A stretch of 64,000 bases of DNA from Amphibalanus amphitrite. Lineage: Eukaryota; Arthropoda; Thecostraca; Balanomorpha; Balanidae. The stretch lies in the NCBI RefSeq assembly GCF_019059575.1, contig NW_024881786.1:124001-188000 (forward strand). Reading direction: 5' to 3'. A program made the translations under genes and the position numbers. The notes beneath the pieces are model-generated. The model ran no database searches. It saw only the letters and a list, made by a program, of their open reading frames with translations, and was not told the DNA's origin. Below, one piece after another: positions 46,481 through 57,577 of this stretch (the stretch's first letter is position 1; every line of letters starts with the position of its first letter).

Positions 46481-48200
46481 CTCCCCAGATCACCGAGATC
46501 CGCGCCAGATCCAGCCGCTATCTCGGCGAGATCCGCGCCGAATCGAGGAGAGATCGAGGCGAGGTGGAGACCGGGCCGGAGGTGGGACGGGATTCGTGTC
46601 GCCGCCGAGTATCGGCAGGTGCTCCGAGAGGTGCGGCACAGTCGCGGCCGAGTCGTCTGCAGACTTCACCTAAGTGCATCCGTGATCGTGTCGAGATCCG
46701 AGATCCAGCCGCCGAGACCTGCCCAGATCCAGTTGATAACGCCACAGATTTGCCCAGATCCAGGCGACGTCCGGAAGATATGTAAACAAGAGGCTTAGCT
46801 GAAGATCTCCTTGAATCTCGTTAATCCAAAGAGGGCACATGAAAGATCGTCCCGAGGCGGTAATTATTCCATACAGTTCCGGATACATCTGCTAGACTGA
46901 GTGTGAATGCACGGAACGCGCCAAACGCCGACACTTGAGGCGACTGCGGAGTAGGGGACACGAGCGCTCGTCTATCGGATACGGTCGCTCGCTGACTGGC
47001 CACTGGCCGAGGACAGAGTGACCGCCGGTCGTGAACGGAGTGCGCGCTGCTTAGAGGAGAGCTACCGTCGGTTGTGGACTGTGTGGCAGCGCTGACCGCG
47101 GACTGAGAGACCGTGCCGACTGCGGACTGAGAGACCGCGCGGACTGCGGACAGTGTGACCGCACCGGCGCCGCCCGCGCTGACCCGGCCGCCGGTTTTTG
47201 GTCGTCTCGGCGTGTTTTACCGGCACGCGGCGCCGACCGGGCGTGTAACGCGCCACGACAGCCGCCGTCGCGTCACTAATGCACCGGCCGATATAATCTG
47301 CGGCGAGCAGCGTGCCCGACTCCGGTCCATGGTGGCCGTGCGCCGTCCGTCCGACCAGGACCACTGACACACGGGCCGCCAGCGCTGAGCTGAACTCACC
47401 GTCAGAGGAGAGACGGCAGAGACCGGAGACGGCAGCGACGGAGACGGAGGGAGGCCTGCCCCGCTGTGACGAGCCGGGATCGACGTCACGGTGAGTGCTG
47501 ATCGGGGCTGGACGGTGCTCTGAATGTACCGGAATGTCGGGAACTCGAAACTGTCTTACTTCTTGCACTTGTTCACCTATCAAGGATTTGCACTAACGTA
47601 CTCTCCATGAACCTTACATTATTATATTCCATATCTCCTAGAAATGTTCGCTCAAAAACATGATGTAAGTCCTTTCTTTTATTCCAAATGATATAAATAA
47701 TGCTAAATCAAAACTAAAACGCAGTATTTTAAACGTTTATACACCTTTGTAACCTTTGTATGCACGCATAAGTACGAGGGTTAGCATAGTTACTCGGTGC
47801 AATTTAACAACATAAAATACGGTTTAAAGAAGTTAAAACTCATGAGCAACAGGGTATTCAATTTATTGCATTTCATAACTGTCTTGTTGATCATACGCAG
47901 CTACACCATCCACTTTTTTAAAGTGCAAGTGGTTCCCATAAATCTTAATTGACCAATGGTGGGTTACAGTAGGTACCTAAATGCTGAGCTTCGTTTAGAT
48001 AACTAGAATTCTAGAAAAAAATTATATTATAGCACCAGTAAAGTCTAGGCTAAAGTATTACACCAACATTTGCCTTCTTTTATGTTCAAATACACTGGAG
48101 ACAAAAATTTAAAAAATATATTAATTATTTCTTTCGTTATTTCAATGAGATGTTGCTGGTAAGTAAAATTCCGACTAATTTATTGCGATATTTGTAACCA
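46481..48200. other. Unique DNA; weak GAGATCCGCGCC tandem, possible splice donor, then AT-rich
   Basis: Words GATCCGCGCC and GAGATCCG repeat irregularly at 46495-46560. At 47490-47496 the sequence CGGTGAGT resembles a donor after GC-rich DNA, but no matching exon can be supported. 47.6-48.2 kb is AT-rich with no recognisable feature. Confidence 0.35.
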
Positions 48201-48629
48201 AATCACTTTGCGGGGCTGCAGTTCGTGGCACCGCTCGGCGAGCGTGACGCCGTCTGCGGCCAATTTATCGGCGTTCCTGCGCCTCTTATCACGTGTGCTT
48301 TACCGCGTCATGATAAATACTGTCCATTGGGCCGCGGCGGTGTCGGGCCGACAGCCGGCTATAGCTCCGACTCCTCCGAGACGGCCCTGATGCAAGCGGT
48401 TTCGTCACCGCCGCTGGTCGCCGAGACCGGCCGGACACGGTGTCGTAAATAGCGTGCATGGCCCGGCGGGATGTGTGCACTTATCCGGACATGGCCGGCG
48501 CTCTGCAGCCGCCGACACCCGCCCGGACGACCGCCTTTTTTCCAGCCGGGTCGTGCGCACGGCGACAGCGCAAATGCGCCGCCGAACCCGCGGCTTTGTG
48601 GGCCGCTTCGCGAGGATAGGGAGGGTAGC
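48201..48629. promoter_or_regulatory. Candidate regulatory block (CpG-dense with AT cores)
   Basis: GCCAATTTATCGGCG, CTCTTATCACGTGTG and GTCATGATAAATACTG lie close together in GC-rich DNA. TTATC/GATAA resembles GATA sites and CACGTG an E-box. These matches are short and there is no conservation data, so this is only a suggestion. Confidence 0.15.
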
Positions 48630-48790
48630 CGAGGGGGTGGCGGGGTGGTGCGGGGTGGTCCGCGGTGTTCGGAGGTAGTCCGAGTTAGTCTGAGGTGGTC
48701 TCAGGTGGTCTGAGGTGGCCTCAGGTGGTCTGAGGTGTTCGGAGGTAGTCCGAGGTGGTCTGTCGAAGGTCTTCCGAGGTGGCCCGAGGC
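48630..48790. repeat. 10-bp tandem tract (GGTGGTCTGA words)
   Basis: Decamer-like units GGTGGTCTGA, GGTGGCCTCA and GGTAGTCCGA follow one another for about 150 bp. Confidence 0.9.
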
Positions 48791-50394
48791 TCTCTCACTG
48801 GACGTATTAGGCGCAGTGATCAGCTGAGGCTCAGCGACATCATGGCCCGCAGCGCAGTAGTCTCCTTCATGCGCGGGGTGGAGTGGCGGGGTAGCAGTTT
48901 CAGCAGCGGCGCTCCCCAGTCCCGGCCGCACCGATCGGCCATCGAGCCGGATAAGTTGCACGGCGCCGCCACTCGAGTCCCCCGGCGGCCGGCGCGGGCT
49001 CTGAGCGCCCATCATTTGGTAACAGTCTGTGGAGTGGGGCGTCGAGCGCCCTCCAGACCGCCGAGTGCCTTTGAGCGGCGGCCCTCCGCGGCCGGCCCGA
49101 GCACCACATCAATGCCTCTCGTCGGCGGCGACGCGGCACAGGTGGCCGCCGCAGCAGCGCGCCAGATGCCGCCCCGCAGCCCGCAGCCGCTCTGGGGGCG
49201 AGCGCCGCTCTGACAGCCACTCCTTAGGGCTTAGCAAGGGTCGCCGATCCGCAGCAGATCAATCTCCACTCTGTCAAACTTTGTCCCGACGATGGAGATT
49301 TATGTCGGTGACCAGACATACATCATTATTCTCTCTCTTATAACAAACCAATTATGGCTGGAAGCTCCGCCTAATTGTGCAGTCAGAAGCGTTTAGTGCT
49401 TAATTAATGTAGCTCCTAACCGGGAGATGTTTATCATCATCATAGCGAGTGGGCGGAAAGGGCCGCGCGATTTACCGGCCCAATCTGATCGCGGCACGGT
49501 CATTCGCCGCGGCCCATTGTGGGCCGCACGTGCCCGTCTGTCTGTCTGTGTGTGTGTCGGCCGGTCCGTCCCGCCCGCCCACCTGCCGTGCGGCCGCCCC
49601 GCTAATTAATTTGCCATCGCCGCCGGCCGGGCGGCCCGGGCAGCGGCGCGCCGCCGGATTACGGCGATTGCTCTGATGATGTCGGCGGCCGGCGCTGCTG
49701 ACGGCGGCACTCGGCCGATTGTCCCGGCGCCCCGGCCCCGCCGTTTGGGTGCCCCGGGCGGGGCTCGTGCAGGGAGGGGGGAGGGACTGTAGCCCGCGGC
49801 CAGTGGCTCTGATCCGACAGCTCGGTGTAATGCCGGCTGATGGTCGTATAACGAGCGGCGGTACATCGCCTCGTGCCGCGGGCGACTGACGGACGGCTCG
49901 TGGGCGGACGGTGCAGCCTCAGCCCCAGGGTGGTGCATCCTCGGCCCCAGGGCAGGCACAGACACAGGACAGCCGCAGCCTCCAGCCTCAGGGCAGCACC
50001 AGCCCGAGGGCGCTGAGGCAGGCTGAGAGCCGTAAGGTGGTGGTCAGCTCTCAGGGGATGGGGGCGGGTCGGTGGGAAGCTCCAGGGAGATGATGTGCAC
50101 TGTGCAGTGTGCAGTGTGTGCAACACTGCTGAACGGCCCATGGCTCACACGGCCGCCGCGGCACTGAGCGTGGATGTCCGCGTCTGAAATCAGCCCGCCC
50201 CTTTATGCAGCCCGTCCGCCCACCAGTGGGAGATATGCGCCGAGTTTATGGGGTAACATATGACACATAAAGTTGGGCTGTGTGGTGACACTCGGCTTTC
50301 AGTGGGGGAGGTAACGCGCGCTGGGAGCACAGTTTGTGTGGCAGCTGGACGGAGCGGACGGCCGGCTGGGCGCCGCTCAATGGCCGGCTGACCA
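48791..50394. other. CpG-dense unique DNA
   Basis: AT-rich cores include GCTAATTAATTTGCC at 49600-49614, a palindromic homeodomain-like word. (TGTC/TG)n microsatellite words lie at 49535-49558. No gene is recognised. Confidence 0.4.
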
Positions 50395-50620
50395 GCCCGG
50401 TCCGGTCCGGTCAGCGGCGGTGGTCCGCGGTCCCAGAGCGGTGGTCCGCGGTCCCTGGGCGGTGGTCCGTGGTCAGCGGCGGTGGTCCGCGGTCCCAGAG
50501 CGGTGGTCTGCGGTCAGCGGCGGTGGTCCGCGGTCCCAGAGCGGTGGTCCGCGGTCCCAGGGCGGTAGTCCGCGGTCCCAGAGGGCTGGTCCGTGGTCCG
50601 TGGTCCTCGGTGACGGGCGG
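50395..50620. repeat. ~20-bp minisatellite (GGTGGTCCGCGGTCCCAGAG)
   Basis: About ten copies with variants GGTCAGCGGCGGTGGTCCGC. A higher-order alternation is visible. Confidence 0.92.
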
Positions 50621-52219
50621 CCGTAAAGTGTCACTGCGGGTGGACGGCGGCCGGACCGGCCAGGTTCGACTGATCCCGGACGGCAGCTCAGAGTCACGGA
50701 CTCTGAGAGTCACAGGTCTATAACAGGGACCATCCCGCCTGGCAGGCATGCAGTAATTAATCCTGATGGCCACTCAGTCACAGTCTAGCAGCCGCTATAA
50801 AAACATACCAATCCTCAAACCTAGCAGATATCCTTAATTTTACATCCTATCCCAAAACAGTTTATTTGGCAACGTTGGGCAAAGTGTTTTTGGACAATCA
50901 GCCCGTGAAACGTGCTAGAAATTAACATCCGTATCCACTTCTGCATGCTATTCGAAAACTTGCGACTGCGGGCACTGAAGTGAAGGGACAACCACTGAAG
51001 TGTAGTCATTAGTCAACCAATATCGGATGTCCATTTCTGTGCATGCACTGCGATAGACGCTAGTTATGTTCAAAAACCAGATATGAATGGGGCATGGCAT
51101 GGATATTTATTTTAAGGGGCTCATGGGCCGTGGCATTACTTTCCCTGCGGTATCTAACTATAAAAATAGTTTTCAATACACATTTAGCAAAAGTGAAGTT
51201 AAACTAAGACAATCAATTTCCATAAGGTATTAAACAATTATATTTCGATTCAGAGAATGCGGCGAGAACTCCATGGAAGACAGGTCGCTGATGCTGAATA
51301 AATACCATAAAGAGCAGAAAACTTACTAAAACGGTAAAACATTGAGCGGTTCGATCAAAATGATGTGTTGCTTCAATGTGATAATGACAACTAAGAAGGC
51401 TGTATGCATTACGAGAGCACGACAAAACGTTCCCCAGCAGCCCAAGCCTAACCTGTTCAATGAAGTGCGTCTGAAATTGGAGCTGATTTGCGGGACTGTC
51501 CCTGCGGGACTGTCCCTGCGGGTGGAGCAGCTTCTTCATGGAAGGTGGTGGGAAAAGAAGTCGCCAAATCTACAATGCCGATTGTCAAGTTGAATAAAAT
51601 GCTACACTGAATCAATTCTTATTATTGCAAAGTTTATATTTTACATAACGCAGACATTCCGAAGCTCCTCAATGCGATAAAAATACCTATTTGGAAGGCA
51701 ACAAAGTCGTAATCAGATAAAGTGGATGGGGCAAACGGTTATTGGTGGAGCAAAATGGCAGGTTGCTGGGGCAGCTGTCTCACCACCTGTATAGGAAGCT
51801 CCGCCTCTGCCTGCCGCGTGTGATGCACGCCTTGCCACATTGTCACGCTCGGCGCCACCGGTCCGCTGGGGCCGCTGGGGCCGGTGTCTGGCGAGGCGAG
51901 GTCAGCCGGCGGGTCAGATCCGACCCCGCGACCCCGGCCCGGGTCAGGGGTCGCGTCAGTGTCGCATGGCGCCACCACTGGACACCAGTCGGCGCCAAAT
52001 CGCGCGCGACGCCCCGCAGCGACCGTGCACAATAAACGACCAATATTTACGGCGCCGTAAATCTTGCATAACACGGACATAAAGATTGGGAACATAACTC
52101 AGCCATCCTGTGGCATTGTCGTGTGGGGCGGTTTGTTTTGCGGGCGCCTGTTGTCGCCCTGTTTGGCAGCCATCGACCAAGACGGCACGGCGTCTGCCAT
52201 TATTTCTTCGCGTATAAGG
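50621..52219. other. Unique DNA, mostly AT-rich
   Basis: A 15-bp tandem pair GGACTGTCCCTGCGG is at 51494-51523. CpG-rich 51.8-52.05 kb. No gene is recognised. Confidence 0.45.
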
Positions 52220-53570
52220 CACGGTTCGTCGGAAGGTCATCTCAGGCTCAAAAGAAACTATATATACCATTCGAGAGCTGACGGTGAGCTGAATCCAAAA
52301 ATGTAATTTTTATCAAAATCGATCGATGGCCTTTTTTGAAAATTGCATTTTTTTAAAACTTTATAATTTTTTATTCAACGGGCTGTCCCGGACATTCTTG
52401 AAAACATAAACATGTATTTTTTAGTTCCAGTGAAAGCTGAACGCCAAAAGAACAATATTTAGCGAAGCAATATTTCCAAACATTAATATGCGTCTCCCAC
52501 AGCCGACAATAAGGCGCAATCACACAGCTCAGTGTCACGATGGACCAAAGTCAGCCACACAGAAGCGTGAAATGACCCTTATCGACTCGCAGACCCGGCG
52601 CTCTCGGCCCGCCTGACCGGCCACGGCAAGGAGGTTTGGCTGTCGTTCTACTAAACAGACGTCATATTTGTTAGTTTAACGATTCAAGTCGGTACTTGAG
52701 TTATTCAGGATACATGAGCAGAAGATTCATTACTCTGTCATCTTCACATCATGCATTAATTTGCACTTGTTCATGTCTACTTTGCTCAATTGAGCTTGGT
52801 ATCATGCCCATATAAGGAAAATTGGCCGCGCTGAAATGTCAGAGGTTGTACCGGCCTCAGCTCGGGTGGAGTGGGGGTAGCGCCCAGTGGGGCAGGGTAA
52901 CCTTTGACCGGTCGCACGGCCGAACAGCTGTCACCAGTACAGTCTCTGACGGTGAAACCCCGCTCACTTACCCTGCGCGGGCACTGAGCGCAGCTGGATG
53001 GAACAAAACGTGTATAAGAAAAATGTAAATTAAAGCATGTTTTAAATCAAGCAGAACAATGAATTTTCTTCACAGGTATCCTCAATAACTTTAATAGCGA
53101 TGTAGACAGATAAACTGACAAATATGACATTTGTTTAGTAGAACGAGAGCCGAACGTTCTTTCCGTGGCTGGTCAGGCGGGCCGAGAGCGCCGGGTCTGC
53201 GAGTCGATAAGGGTCATTTCACGCTTCTGTGTGGCTGACTTTGGTCCATCGTGACACTGAACTGTGTGATTGCGCCTTATTGTCGGCTGTGGGAGACGCA
53301 TATTAATGTTAGGAAATATTGCTTCGCTAAATATTGTTCTTTTGGCGTTCAGCTTTCACTGGAACTCGAAAAAACATGCTTATTTTTTCAAGAATGCCCG
53401 GGACAGCCCGTTGATTAAAAAGTTATAAAGTTTTTACAAAAACGCAATTTTCAAAAAAGGCCATCGATCGATTTTGATAAAAAATACATTTATGGATTCA
53501 GCTCACCGTCAGCTTTCGAATGATATATACCGTTTCTTTTGAGCCTGAGATGACCTTCCGACGAACCGTG
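52220..53570. mobile_element. Foldback element with ~450-bp inverted arms, 1351 bp
   Basis: Arms run 52220 to about 52670 and about 53118 to 53570. The left arm begins CACGGTTCGTCGGAAGG and the right arm ends with its complement. The arms match over nearly the whole length with scattered differences. A 4-bp AAGG follows both outer borders (52216-52219 and 53571-53574), a possible target duplication. The ~445-bp centre is unique and has no open frame of note. I cannot assign a superfamily. Confidence 0.8.
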
Positions 53571-54110
53571 AAGGGTCGCCCCAAAGAACTTCCCGGGACG
53601 AGGTGACCGGCGAGGTCGCGTGACGTCGTCACATTCCCCATCCCCTGTACGAGTCGAGCTGCTGGCGGTGTCATGTTTAGGGTCAAGCGTTTCGACGGTA
53701 TTTGTATGCTAAACATGAGCTGCTCATTCTTTATGACATGTCAAGCGATCCTCGCGTTTGATCAGATAGCTTCCGAATGCATAATTCAAAGACATTAGCG
53801 GTCAAACAGATGCGGCGTTTACTGTTTGGACATTGTTGTGCCTCTGTAATTAATATCATCTCTTTGTTTAGCTGGAGGCGATAAAAAGGAGACATGACGT
53901 AGAAAAAGGTTCAATCATTCTACCGAATTATTCAGTGAGCGATTCGCTGTGTCAATGGTAAAAGGAATGTTTTCTGGAACTCTGTTCTCTTGACTTCTCT
54001 TGGGGAGATGAAGACGATTGACGAATGATACCCAGATGAAAGGCAAATAATGTCAATCAACTGTTTTTTGCTTTTAGTGCAAGTGGTTTGCATCCGTTAT
54101 TTGAATTTTA
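53571..54110. other. Unique AT-rich DNA
   Basis: Nothing was recognised. Confidence 0.5.
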
Positions 54111-54516
54111 CAGGGTGATTTTTTTACAGGGCAAAAAGTTTTTAAGCCTAGAGATACCAAAACATATAACAAACGCCAAAAAAGTATATCCATGTGAAAG
54201 GAAATTGTTTGTCATTTTGTTTTCAGGACCTTTTAAAGACTTCTTGGGACTCATTCTGTTGTGAAGTTCCGTGAAAATGGCGCACAACAAAATGTTTTCC
54301 CCAAAATCGCCAATTACTCCAGGCTTGCGTGCCTTAAAACTGTGCTCACTTCGAGCACGTTCTGTAAGCCTAAACGGAGCTCAAACTCAAAGTTTGTGTG
54401 TGCAAATGAAATGTCAGAATGTGCTTTTTACAAAGATGTACATTTGCTGTCAGTGGATCTGTTTTCTGGTACCGCCATTGCTCTTTACTTTTTGCCCTGT
54501 ATAAAAAATCACCCTG
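54111..54516. mobile_element. Tc1/mariner-type miniature element, 406 bp
   Basis: The left end is CAGGGTGATTTTTTTACAGG then GCAAAAAGT. The right end is the complement of CAGGGTGATTTTTTATACAG then GGCAAAAAGT. TA lies at both borders (54109-54110, 54517-54518). The open frame of about 93 codons on the plus strand runs into the right end and does not resemble a transposase. Confidence 0.8.
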
Positions 54517-54518
54517 TA

Positions 54519-55510
54519 GATGGTCACAGGTTACAGCATTAATTAGAAGCTAATGTGAGGTTTGGTTAGATAGTAGGTAGTTGTTTGCATTTTTGTGTTT
54601 CTCTGCATATCTTCTAACTAGTTGCAGACTTTTTGCGTCTTTAATTTCGTGGTGTCGTGTGCTTGCCTGTGTTTTCGGCTGTACATTTCACAAATTATAT
54701 TTTGTTTATCTTTTACAATGGAATCCTCAATGTTCAATGGCTTTCATATTTGTAAAACAGATGGCGCTGATAACCGCACCAGACGCACTTAAAGCACATT
54801 ACCGCCTAATGTCCATTATCGCCGAGAGCTTTGGAATTGTCAACTTCAGTTTTATTTTTGTTGTCGGTATGCTCTTTGTGCAAGAAAACACCTTTGACTG
54901 TGCATAATTATCGCCTTTACCCTTCCCGCTGAACGCCGCTGTAAAAGGGACCCCCTCCCCCCCCCCCCCGCTGAGCGCGGCGCTGTCGCCGTGACCGGGG
55001 TGTTTGCGGTCGGACCGATCCGTGACCCGTTCGCTGTCCGCCGGCCCCTCCCCCGGCTCGCCGGTGGCGCGGCGGCTTGTTCGACACGGCCTAATCACCG
55101 GCCGACTTCCGCGGCCGGCGGCGGCGCGCTGCATCCGGCGGTGGAGCCAATGGCTCGGCGTGATCGCCGGACCGGGCCTCGTGACCCGGCGCGCACGGTG
55201 ACACGGGTGCTGGTCCGCCGGCCCGGCCCCCGGCCCCCGGCCGCCACGGGTGTGTCCAGCTCAGCAGAGCGGGTCGGTACGTCCAGCTACAGCCCGCAGC
55301 GCCGCCCGGGAGCGGCCGCTGCACTGTCCAAACGGCACCGGGGACGCGCCGAAAAACAGACGGCGGCTGAGTGACATTTGTCACACATTTGCCTCTGGCT
55401 GATGTTTAATTTCCACGATCGGAGGATGTCCCGGTGGCGTCCTAAGCGAGACCAAGTCCGGTCCGAGGCGACGTCCACTACCGAGACAACTGGCCTTGCT
55501 GACTCTGAAA
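54519..55510. other. AT-rich then CpG-dense unique DNA
   Basis: A 15-base C-run is at about 54956-54970. No gene is recognised. Confidence 0.45.
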
Positions 55511-57569
55511 TAGTGATGTCAATTTCAGAAATTTTGGAAACCAATACCAAACCGATACCGACCAAAACCACTGAGAGTATACCAAAACCGAACCGATTTT
55601 CAGAAATAGGGGGAAATACCGACTAGATACCGAAATCAGGGAATTATCAAACAAATGCTTCAAACTTTCTCAAGACATATGATAACCCTTGAAAGGTACC
55701 TAATACTTTGAAATAAGGTAACAAAAACAAATCAGGCAATCTGTTAATTATTTGCATTGCAAAAAAACATTTATAACTTATTTTGTAACTATTAACAAGC
55801 ATTCAGGTCAGTTATTTTACTGGAATGTGGATTCAAGTCAACTGCATGAGGTGTTAGGAAAATAATTTGAACCCTGAATCTTGTCCATGCCTGAACCATC
55901 AAACCTTCTTTCAATTCAAGTCATTCATTTCGAGTCCGGTCAAGACAGGGTTAGGTGTGTTATCATGATCCAAAAGTGGTGACCCAATTGACTTTAACCC
56001 GGTTTACATAGCATATTTGACGAGGCTCTAGCTCGTTAATTTGGCGATAATTTCGATGCAGTGGTCTTCAAATATTTAGAGGGGAACATTTTGTAAGTTG
56101 TTAAGCACCAATGGCATCTTTTGCAACATCACGGACGGAGATATAAGCTTGCAACAAACCCTATGTAAACCGGGTTAATGATGGGCTACACTTTGGGCTG
56201 GCTACACCATTAATGTAAACAAAGCCCATGATACCTACAGTTAAACCCAAGTAGCATGGTGATTGGTGACGATACTGACGCAGCCAATTTTTCTTCATAA
56301 ACAAATGTGTAACACAACAAAACTTGATAAATAATTACTTACGAGGCACACTGATAGATAGCAGACACCACTGTAATGATATCGCGATGAATTCTAAGTA
56401 AAATGTCCATAATTTTACGGAAGCATTGACAGACGTCACGTGTCATCTCTTCCATAATGGCGGCCTTACAGGCGGCGGCCATTTGCATTAATGATTAAAC
56501 TGTATAAAATAAAGTTTTTCTTTTCTTTTTTGCTTAAGTCCACTTAAATCAAAATTCCTTGTATAAATTTTGACATCTTAAAATTAATTCAAGAAAGTTG
56601 TAGGCCGCTTTTGCTGAAACATGAAGCACCAGAAGGACATAGTTGTTCAATTATTTTCAATTAATTATTGAGCTATATCGGCTCCTCAACCTGGCGCAGC
56701 TGCGACATTGAAATGTTTTTAGATGTGTTCAGTTTTGAAACTGCTGTGTGCGAGTCAAGCCAAAAGCCAATCATATTTTATAAGTGCTTATGATAAAATT
56801 GCTAGCGATCTGCATCTGTTGAGAGAGCAGGAAAGAGAACACTAATTGAAGAAAATAAATTATCCACAGGATCATGACAGCATCGCTCACTACAAGGCTT
56901 TTTGAAGTTCAGCGAAGTTGAAGATTTGTGGGGTGATGCGGGTGACGATGAAGTGACAAATGCTGCCTTAAATATTTGATGATAATGGTGAAGCTAGTGC
57001 TGTATTAAACAGGGTTTTGGATAACGTAATTGCATTGCAGTAAAATGGAGAGGAAGACAAGGTCAAGATCAATCACAGACTCCTCAAAACAAAGTCAAAT
57101 TTGTTGCTAATAAATGCTTTGGAAATTTTGAGAAAGGTAGTTTAAGTATGTTTTCCAGCATACAGTGAGTTAAACATTAATTCATGTTTATGTCTTGCAC
57201 ATTGGCTTTCTTTGTAGGATAATTATCCTCATGGTATTGGAATTTGCTAACACTGATAAGTTGCCATTTAACATTGGTAGACTGAATGTATTTGATGTTA
57301 CAGTTGATGTGATTGCCCATTTGTTAGGACATCATGCATTTGGGAGAAATGTGTCATGATTGCCATTTTTCTTCATCCAGTGTCATTTAGCAAAATCAAA
57401 TTTGAGTTCAGAAGGTTTATCAAAAATGCTTTCAAATATTTTATGACAGTAGTTGATTTTCATGATACCGACAAAATACCAAATACTTTTGGTATATAAT
57501 ACCGAATACCGAATCGGTATTGGTTCGGTATCGGTATACCGAAATTTTGGTAACCGATTGACACCACTA
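55511..57569. mobile_element. hAT-type element, 2059 bp, probably non-autonomous
   Basis: The left end TAGTGATGTCAAT and the right end (complement) TAGTGGTGTCAAT are flanked by a perfect 8-bp duplication CTCTGAAA (55503-55510, 57570-57577). The first and last ~100 bp are built from ATACCAAACCGATACC-like words, like the 265-bp copy at 2808-3072. The ~1.8-kb interior is AT-rich, is broken by stops in every frame I checked by eye and shows no defined transposase domain. Position 55998-56174 is a nested TTAA element. It may be a decayed parent of the short copy. Confidence 0.78.
55998..56174. mobile_element. 177-bp TTAA miniature element nested in the hAT element
   Basis: TTAA at 55994-55997 and 56175-56178 flank ends CCCGGTTTACATAG and its complement, a 14-bp perfect inverted repeat. 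CCC at the ends next to TTAA fits a piggyBac-type target. It differs in sequence from the larger TTAA elements of this window. Confidence 0.78.
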
Positions 57570-57577
57570 CTCTGAAA

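Noticed and set aside
47488-47496. Splice donor CGGTGAGT at the end of a GC-rich exon
   Set aside because: There is no acceptor, start context or coding frame to support an exon. A single donor-like word is expected by chance.
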